This document shows positions 56,577 to 64,000 of a stretch of 64,000 nt of DNA, one piece after another. The notes below the pieces were generated by a model. That model saw nothing but the letters and a program-made list of their open reading frames with translations. It did not search any database and was not told where the DNA came from. Each line of letters opens with the position of its first letter. Position 1 is the first letter of the stretch. Source of the DNA: Euphorbia lathyris (taxonomy: Eukaryota > Streptophyta > Magnoliopsida > Malpighiales > Euphorbiaceae). The position numbers and the translations under genes are program-made. The stretch spans positions 31,587,501 to 31,651,500 of the forward strand of contig NC_088915.1 in NCBI RefSeq assembly GCF_963576675.1, in the 5' to 3' direction.

Positions 56577-58000
56577 TGTATGATACGCCCCCAAGCTCGC
56601 GCTCGAAAACTCACTAAGGGATAAGTGTACCCCATCGTTATCAAGTAATAAAATCTGAACAAGTACAAGTATCGAATCTATATGATTTTATACCACAAGA
56701 CTACTAGGCTTCTAATGTTATCTAGGCTCTGTGGGATTTAGATTGAGTCTTATCTAAGTTAATCCTACTCCTAAGTAGGTATGGCAATGAGTATTGTACC
56801 CGTGGGTTCCCGACACTATCCGACCCTAATGGGACTACCCGTACCCTGTATAAAAGGGTATGAGACAAGTATGCGATCAAAACCATTACCCCTTAGGGTA
56901 ATGGAACGGGTATGGCAATACCCCCTAGGGTACTCGGTACCCGTTACCCGTCATAATTTTTTTTATTAATAAATATCATTGTTTTTTAGATATAAGACGT
57001 GAGATTTGAACCCCAACCTTTTGTTTTTCAACTATTGAGTGATACCACTAAGCTAATTTATTATTATTAATTAAGGTTCAATTTGTTCAATTTTTAGAGA
57101 CATAATTTATTAAATTTATACTTTGTTAAATTTGTAATATAATTTATTTTATTTATTGATTCTTAACGGGTAAAGGTACCCGTGGGTACCCGTGAATTAA
57201 ATGGGACGGGTATGAGATGTAAAAATTATACCCGTTAGGGTAATGGGACGGATACGGATAATTAAAAAATAAAAGGGTAAGGGTTTGGGATTGGCATTAT
57301 CCGCGGGTACCCTACCCATTGGCATCCCTACTCCTAAGTGATCTTAAGCAATATAATTTAACCTGGAAGTGAATGGAATGATACAGTAATACTATTTCCA
57401 ATCTAATTTAAAACTTAATCGCTAATCTAATCTGAGTTGCTTAAGTCTAAGTCGATTAAACCTACTTATCCTTCTAGGGTTCCTAGTCCGCTATTCCTTT
57501 GTTACAGACCGAACTAGCTTTAAGGTTCAGGAATTTGGGTCTTACCAAATATGAGGTTGTCAATCTCGTAGGTTATTCAATTAGGGTTAATCAAATTCGG
57601 CTCACAATATGAACCTAAACGATATTTGGATTATTGAATGATTTAAAGCAAACAGGAAAGATCTAAAGCAAACAGGAAATAATAGAGAGTAAAAATCCCT
57701 TACAGGGAACCTGTCGACCAAGCAGTCGTCTTCCTAGAACTGAAGGATGAACAACCTTGATGAATTCTTAGAGCTCGGAGGAGTTCTTCAATGGCATATG
57801 GGAGAGTGTAGATCTCCATGTGTAGAAACCTAGGGCGATGCTTGCATGCCACACGCTGCCTTTCTAGCTACTTCAGCCCTCCAATCCGATGAGGGGTTTT
57901 CGGGTGTCTGCTCCCGATGGTGTCCAATTTTGAAGACGTTGATAGAAAAAACTGGAACAATACTTTTTTCTCGAAACAGTAAAGCCTAAACGCAAAAAAA
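56577..58000 (-). repeat. Probable gypsy LTR in minus orientation, carrying a hAT MITE
   Basis: On the minus strand the segment ends with a run (GTGTACACTT-like word, then GGGGGCGTATCATACA) that resembles the U5 end of Athila-like LTRs, including TTTATTACTTG near 56640. The right boundary cannot be placed, and no matching LTR is visible in the window. Confidence 0.35.
56776..57330. mobile_element. hAT-type MITE (555 bp)
   Basis: Ends TAGGTATGGCAATGAGTA and, in reverse, TAGGGATGCCAATGGGTA, flanked by a perfect 8-bp duplication CTCCTAAG (56768-56775, 57331-57338). Both subterminal regions are full of GGGTACCCG, ACGGGTA and TACCCGT words. The AT-rich centre has no ORF. The TSD length and TIR type indicate the hAT superfamily. 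Confidence 0.88.
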
Positions 58001-58428
58001 AACTATATTTTGCGCAATTCTAGCCCTACTACAACAATTTTTTATGACTGAAAAACATCCTCAAACAATAAAAACATTTATCAGCATAAAATATATTATA
58101 TATACATCAAAATAACATGTTAAAATGGATTTTTTCACATATATTATGATAAATACCGGCAAAACACAAAATCTACAGCTCTAATACCTATGAAGGGAAA
58201 AAGATACGGGTTAAGAATACAAATATAATGGTTTAACGAGTTATCTTTTATAGTGCATAACCGTTTAATGGAAACGGAGGGATATAAATCAGATCTCGTA
58301 TTACCAACCCCACAAACAAATCTAGGAGGAGTTGGTATTGATCCACGAACTAAGAATAACACTGAGAGAGGAGGGGAGGTGCGGCTCTTGAGCAGAGGGA
58401 GGTAGATAGTTTTCTCTCATATTGACTA
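58001..58428 (-). other. Unassigned sequence left of the solo LTR
   Basis: No gene. With 60672-60796 it may form one copia-type LTR split by the solo LTR: a TATA-like CATATAAATAG lies on the minus strand near 60690, and the minus strand at 60796 starts TGTAGGAATC. Low certainty. Confidence 0.3.
58424..58428. other. Target-site duplication GACTA (left)
   Basis: GACTA precedes the solo LTR and is repeated at 60667-60671. Confidence 0.85.
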
Positions 58429-60666
58429 TGTCACACCCGACCCTAAACGACCTCAATCTGCATCAGGCGTGAAATAGAAAGATCACAATCAACACCTAAA
58501 AGTCTCCAAAATATCCAAACATCATAAATATCACTTTTCTAGGTATTCATCTTAAAGGTATATTCTAAACAAATCCATATTCCTATTACATTAAAACCTC
58601 AACATATTTACCAACTTCATCATATTACATTTCTAACAATAAGCAACAACTTCCGATCCTCGCCTAATCGGTCGGTAACCTTCTCTCTATCCTGTACTTT
58701 CTCACCTAAAAACATTAAAACATTTAAAAATGTGAGACAAAAATCTCAGTAAGCAATTATCAACTACATAAAATACTTATACTCAAAATAGCTATATATA
58801 TATAGTTTAATTTTCAAAATGCATCATATAAAATTCATATTCTTAAAAATGAACACTTTATGGATTAAACCATAATAAAATACTCAAAATACCACACATA
58901 GTCAAAACGTAAATCACTATATTAAAACACTTAATATAAAACTCATGTCTAAAATAGCTACATATATTTATTTGTTTAAAATCTCAACTATACAAAATAA
59001 ATAGGTTTGCAATTAACCATTTACTCAAATCAACTGTAAATCAATAAATACTTCATAAACCGTATTTCAATAAACACTTCATAAATCGTATCTCGATAAA
59101 CACTTCACAAACTGTATATCAATAAATTCATCACAAATCGTATCTCAATAAATACTTCACAAATCGTATATCAATAAATATTTCGCAAATCGTATATCAA
59201 TAAATACTTCGCAAACTGTATCCATCCGAGAGATAATCCCCGTATGTATCAATCCCCACAATATAATAGAATCGAGATATCTCATAATTTGCCTATCCCG
59301 CATGGTCTTACTCAACACTTCTTTGCCATACCCGATAGGTCTTTCAACTGTATACACAGGCCGTATTTCTCACTAAATACGGACTTTAATTAAAGCCACC
59401 TATCCGGATTACTCTTGATGGATACTAAAAATATTATAATTTCATAATATAATTTAAAATCGGAAATATATATATGTATATATATATATATATAACTCAT
59501 AAATCAACATCATAAAGTTTTCTCAATATCTTTACTCAATCAATTTCCAAAATATCAAATCATACTTTATTATTGAACTAAAATCACCAATAAATAATTT
59601 ATTGATATATTTATCAATAATAACTTCAATTTCTTAAAACTAAAGACATAAAATCACCATATACTATATACTTTATTTCAATAAACCATAATTTCATCAA
59701 AGCTACTATTTTAACAATCTTTAATTAAAACTAAAATTTACTTTGAGAAATAAATTTATTGAAAATCACTTAATATATAGACATATACTTTTGTACATAA
59801 AACAATTTCAATAAAGTTTCTCAAAACTCTTTTCTTTAAATTCTACTCTTCAAAATATCAAATCTTACACAAATATTAATCAAATATACCAAGTTCATCA
59901 AAACAAAACTCAAATCATGTATACATTAATATATATTATAGGTTAAAATTAACATGCAAATACATATATAATTACTTTGAACTTAACTTTAAGCTCATGT
60001 TAAAAACTAATCCATAGAAACTCCAATTAATCAAATGCATGTCAAAAATCATCACAAAAATTCAATTTTCTGGAAAATATAGAGTTATATATACATATAT
60101 ATACATAAAAACTCAAAAGGGTAGTTGATAGTTACTTACTTTAGCAAGAATTTGAAGAAAACTCTAAGAAAACATCAAATTCGCCTTAGAATCTGCCTTG
60201 CTCGAATCTGATCTAGAGTGCTCCAAATCAAAATCACACCGACCATAATGTGAATTAGGATGTCTAGAAGCTACTGTAAAAATTTCAGCTCAATCGGATG
60301 GTTAGATCTCTAGATTTCAAATAATCAATGGAGCTGGGTACATTTGAGTGTTTGAATGAGCAAAGGATGAGAATATGGAGATGAAGAACAAATATTGGGG
60401 GGGGACTATGTTGATGATGATCAGCACGAATTTGATGCATTGGAATGTCATATTTAGGTTCCCAATGAGGGAAAACATCATATTTGATCCCTCTAAACTT
60501 TAGCTTGTTTTAAAATTTACTCTAAACTTTTAATTTTACACTTAAAATATGAAATTAGTCTCCAAACTATATCCATAATACTCAATTAACTCTCAAATCA
60601 ATAAATAAATATAATATAATATAATATTAAGGTATAATAACTAAAATTTGGGACATGGATGTGACA
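58429..60666 (-). mobile_element. Solo LTR (2238 bp)
   Basis: Ends TGTCAC...GTGACA, perfect 5-bp TSD GACTA and no internal coding region. A solo LTR formed by recombination between two LTRs is the likely origin. Features such as GCTTACTGAGATTTTTGTC (minus strand, near 58735-58755) and the GGGTCGGGTGTGACA end recall LTRs of chromovirus-type Ty3/gypsy elements, which would make it minus-strand. It is AT-rich with a (TA)n tract near 59468-59493. Confidence 0.85.
59028..59225. repeat. Tandem array of about 31-bp units in the solo LTR
   Basis: About six to seven imperfect units of the form ATCAATAAATACTTCACAAA.CGTAT, differing mainly at CGTAT/TGTAT and ATACTT/ACACTT. Confidence 0.8.
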
Positions 60667-60814
60667 GACTACGTTATGTTCTATTTATATGCCATTTATT
60701 AAGATTGAACCCAAGCCTCATAGAGCCATCTTGGCTCATTCCTATTATGGACCTATAATTAACATGTCCATCTGAACCAATTAATTGATTCCTACAATTC
60801 TATATGTCCATCTG

Positions 60815-60973
60815 AAGGCTAGCAAATGGTTTAGCTCATGTCTTGGCAAGAGCGGCCGCCCAACATGTTAGCCCTTTTTATTATGATGTTGTTCTGAGTT
60901 TTGTTTCGCTTTCTGCTCTGATTTTCTGTAATGATTCTCATCATTAATGATTTTCTCTTTCAAAAAAAAAAAA
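60815..60973 (+). mobile_element. 5'-truncated L1 LINE, 3' end
   Basis: Reads A-N-G-L-A-H-V-L-A-R-A-A and on to a stop. This is the last part of the LINE RNase H-like domain, followed by a short 3' UTR and an A run (about 60961-60973). It is a severely truncated insertion of the kind left by incomplete target-primed reverse transcription. No TSD could be identified. Confidence 0.7.
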
Positions 60974-61517
60974 GTGATGCACAAAAGATGTATATGCTAT
61001 TAGAATTTAGAAGTTAGGAGGAGTAATTTACAACTTTATATCTTCTCCTAAAGAGAAATTAAATTAAAGATGTGTCTCTTGATATGAGAATATGTTATAC
61101 AGTGAGTATTATTTAGTTGAAGTTATGTAAGATCCTGTTTGTTTGTAGAAAATATTGGATAAGGAAATTTGTTGGAAAAAAAATATTTTTCGTTGTTTGG
61201 CTACAATGGTGAAAAATATTTTCTCATGTTTGTTTATGTTTTAAAAAATTCTCATAAGGATTGAAAATAAAAGAAGGATCGAAGAAATGATTATAGTCCA
61301 TTAAATCAATGTAGCCAAAATTAAAATTATCCAATCATTAAAAAATTCTCATCACGATTGAAAATGGAAGAAGGGTCGAAGAAATCATTATCGTCATGTT
61401 ATCATTTGTTATGACGTGATTGGCATAAGCTCATAATATTAATGAAATCTAGAATTTGATGATAATTGAATTTTATTAAAATGCATGATGAGTGGTGTAG
61501 AAAAAAAATACCTAGAA
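60974..61517. other. Intergenic sequence with a diverged direct repeat
   Basis: No gene. 61240-61295 and 61337-61395 are a diverged duplicate (AAAAAATTCTCAT..GATTGAAAAT and GAAGAAAT words). Confidence 0.5.
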
Positions 61518-62986
61518 TTTTTTTTTTTTTGGTAGAAAAGGAAAGAAAAAACAAACAAACAAGACAGCTCAACCCGGGATCAGTCTAGGAAAACTGACCC
61601 CCATAGCATCCTCCAATAACAAGGAAGAAATGAAGGCCGGAGGAGAGGAAAGGGTAGAAAGACCCAATAAGCCAGAGTGCCCTTCCAAAGCCAGACGGCC
61701 CGTGACGCGGTTCTTCTCCCTATAAATATGAGTGAACTTAATAGACTCAAAGGAGGAACCAATCCTTTTAATGCCTCTGATAATGTTTAAGCTATTCCGG
61801 CAAACAGACTTGCCCTCGGAAATCATCTTCACCGCTTCATGGTTATCAGACTCAACCAGAAGCTTCTTCACCCCAAGATCCTTCGCCATCTTCAGGCCAG
61901 AGAAAATCCCCCACAGCTCTGCGGAAAAGGAAGAACCAATACCCAAATTCTGATAGAAGCCAGAGATCCACCTGCCTCCATTATCTCTTAGGACCCCTCC
62001 TGTGGCTATTCTCCCATCTCTCAGACAAGAACCATCAGTGTTGAGCTTGATTACCCCTTCGTTTGGCCTACACTAGCCTAAAAGATTTACCTCCTTCCTC
62101 TGAACCATCCTAGCTAAGGGATCTTCACCAAAACTCTCCACCAAGGTACTAACCTTTTTAGAAAAGAAATCAAGGACATTTGGCAAAGAAACAATTTTAC
62201 CTCCAAAGATCTCCTCATTCCGCCACCTCCAAATCTGATGGCACACCACCACAAACATAAGAACACCTTGATTCCCAAGCAAAAGAAGCCCGTTAATACC
62301 ATCAATGAACCAGTCATTTTCAGAATGGGATAAAAAGGAATGGAGCACATCCCTAGGAAGAATTCTTCTCCAAACCTCTAAACTCTTCTCACAATCCCTG
62401 AGAGCATGGCACACAGTCTCCTCAAAACCTCTGCATCTACCACAGGCTCCAGAGTCAACCAAGTGCCTCATTTTCCTATCCGAGTTGGTAAGCAACCTAT
62501 TCCTAGCCCCCAGCCACAGGAAGCTCCTAATGTGGTATGGCACTTTTAAACCCCAAATCATCTTCCACATACCTGGGGAAGAGGAATCCAAGCTCTGATA
62601 GATCGCCTGATAAGCCGATTTACACGAATAGGCCCCCATTGTTTGTCAGCGCCCAACAATAGCTATCCTTATCCTCACTATGATTACTAATGTGAATACC
62701 TCTAATAGACAGGAGAGACTCCAGACTGAGATAAGATTCAAACTTATCCCAAATCCACTCGCCCTCAGAGTTCACAACATCAGCAATCCTCCAGTCTTGA
62801 ACGTCTACCGGAGGTAAGGAATAACAAACTTCCAATAAAGGCTTCTCACCAACCCAAATATCCTTCCAAAACCTGATGGATCTGCCATTACCCACATTCC
62901 ACCCAATCCCTGAACAAAATTCTGCAAACACTGCACTAATGCCTTTCCAAAGAAAGGCACAATTAGCCACTCTTTCCTTAGGCCCC
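61518..62986 (-). mobile_element. L1 LINE, 3' part (copy A)
   Basis: Minus strand with a 13-nt T run (61518-61530) as poly(A) tail. 62986-62640: the region after RT (G-W-N-V-G-N-G-R-S-I-R-F-W-K-D). 62639-62073: zinc-binding reverse transcriptase domain (zf-RVT) with Y-H-I-R-S-F-L-W and C-G-R-C...C-H-A-L. 62072-61569: RNase H with L-N-T-D-G-S, A-E-L-W-G and E-S-D-N. The frame changes in a G run near 62640, a TAG follows at 62072, and the last catalytic Asp of RNase H is Gly (V-T-G-R-L). It is cut at 62987 by an LTR. Confidence 0.88.
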
Positions 62987-63383
62987 TGTTGAGCGATTTC
63001 CGCAAGTGCACGGTATACGCTTGTAGTAATAAAAGATATCGAACCCACATGGAACACTTTTTAGCTAAAACCTGATTTAATTTAGTTTTATTCACGTGTT
63101 TAGGTTTAACAAAAGAAAATCGTTTAATTGATTGAATTGGTTCGGATAAATTAGGATTAGATAAGAATATTATATTGAGTTTAGAGAACAATTCCGTCTT
63201 GAGATTTTGATTACAAGACAGATACTTCCGTAATTGGAATAAATAGAAGGTATAAAACTTATTTTCATAAAGCAAAGAAAATAACTTTAACTTTGGTAAG
63301 ATTATGGACATGTAACAATATAGGAATTTATTCAATTAAATGGCTTCGAACTGTAGAAATCTCTCTGGTTTGGAGCAGATTTC
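62987..63383 (-). repeat. LTR fragment inserted in L1 copy A
   Basis: On the minus strand the LTR ends at 62987 with ..GTGCACTTGCGGAAATCGCTCAACA. This resembles the U5 end of gypsy/Athila-type LTRs, including a TTTATTACT word about 30 bp before it. It is interrupted at 63384 by L1 copy B and continues outside the window. Confidence 0.6.
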
Positions 63384-64000
63384 TTTTTTTTTTTTTTTGG
63401 TAAGAAGGGAAGAAAAAAAACAAACAAACAAAAACCTAACCCGGGATCAGTCTAGGAAGACTGACCCCAATCCTATCCTCAAGAAGAGAAGGTAACAGAA
63501 AAGAAGGAGGAACGGAAAGGGTAGAAACACCTAACATCCCCCCATGCCCAGCAGCTGCCAAGCGATCCGCCACGCGGTTTTGCTCCCTATAAATATGGGA
63601 GAAGGTAAGAGAATCGAAGGCAGGACGAAGCCTCAAGATGGCTTTAATGAGATTCTGACTCTTAAGACAAACAGCATGTCTATCCGAAATCCTGTTGATA
63701 GCCTCCAAATTGTCAGACTCCACCGAAAGTCTTTTAACACCCATGCGAATGGCGAGTTTAATGCCAGACAAGATCCCCTAGAGCTCTGCAGTAAAGGAGG
63801 AGCCCGTACCTAAGTTATGGGTAAACCCAGCCAGCCAGGCGCCACCAGCATCCCGAAGAACTCCACCAGCAGCAATTCTGCCATTACTAAGGCAGGAGCC
63901 ATCCGTATTCAACTTGACAACCCCTTCCTTGGGCTTCCTCCAACCAACTAACTGGACCTCTTTAACCGGGGAGGGGTGAACCAGGGGCTCTCCTTCAAAA
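63384..64000 (-). mobile_element. L1 LINE, 3' part (copy B), running out of the window
   Basis: A 15-nt T run (63384-63398) marks the poly(A) tail. The minus-strand frame gives the RNase H domain: L-N-T-D-G-S near 63915, A-E-L followed by a TAG at about 63779, V-E-S-D-N, and R-V-A-D-R-L with the last catalytic Asp kept. It ends with the same S-L-P-R-L-I-P-G tail and 3' UTR as copy A, so both belong to one family. Upstream parts lie beyond 64000. Confidence 0.88.

Noticed and set aside
1..64000. tRNA or rRNA genes
   Set aside because: None recognised; the tRNA-like words at 10529 and 50919 are primer-binding sites of retrotransposons.

Overview
This 64 kb window is nuclear DNA of a flowering plant, probably a dicot. 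It holds one intact host gene, an intron-containing receptor-like cytoplasmic kinase, in a sea of plant-type transposable elements: Tat/Ogre, Athila, copia, CACTA, MULE and hAT elements and L1 LINEs. The species cannot be named from the sequence.

Layout. 1-3511 is the 3' part of a Tat-type Ty3/gypsy element (gag/protease remnant, hairpin-forming tandem repeats, PPT, 3' LTR). From 3512 to about 42260 lies a nested stack at least four levels deep. The oldest layer is a minus-strand CACTA transposon: TNP2 transposase at 38.5-41.9 kb, second ORF with DUF8039-like and Ulp1-like regions at 3.5-6.7 kb. It was split by an LTR-like element (7045-38513, apparent TSD CTAGG or CTAGGCAC). That was split by a Tat/Ogre-lineage retrotransposon (7971-37483, TSD GCTGT, 2.56 kb LTRs). 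That in turn was split by an Athila element in reverse orientation (15467-25843, TSD GCAAT), which is internally inverted and truncated at its 5' end.

The Tat/Ogre element is the most unusual object. Its gag region has one complete gag domain followed by three further gag-like copies at about 270-280 nt spacing. Downstream of integrase, on the opposite strand, is a six-exon gene for a plant mobile domain (PMD) protein; five GT-AG introns, all in phase 0, can be read directly. Next to it is an 11-copy array of a 39-bp unit carrying a perfect small inverted repeat.

The only clear host gene is a PBL-type kinase (44109-46558, six exons, 405 aa, N-terminal MGNCC acylation motif). A 947-bp MULE-type MITE with 97-bp TIRs and a perfect 9-bp TSD lies about 290 bp upstream of its start codon.

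Downstream are a second hairpin MITE (47993-48551), an Athila-derived non-autonomous LTR element (49521-55076) sitting in degraded copia-like sequence, a hAT-type MITE (56776-57330, TSD CTCCTAAG), a 2.2-kb solo LTR (58429-60666, TSD GACTA) with an internal ~31-bp array, and three L1 LINE 3' ends (60815-60973 plus; 61518-62986 and 63384-64000 minus). Almost all element ORFs carry stops or frameshifts. Several stops fit C-to-T transitions, as expected in methylated, silenced repeats.
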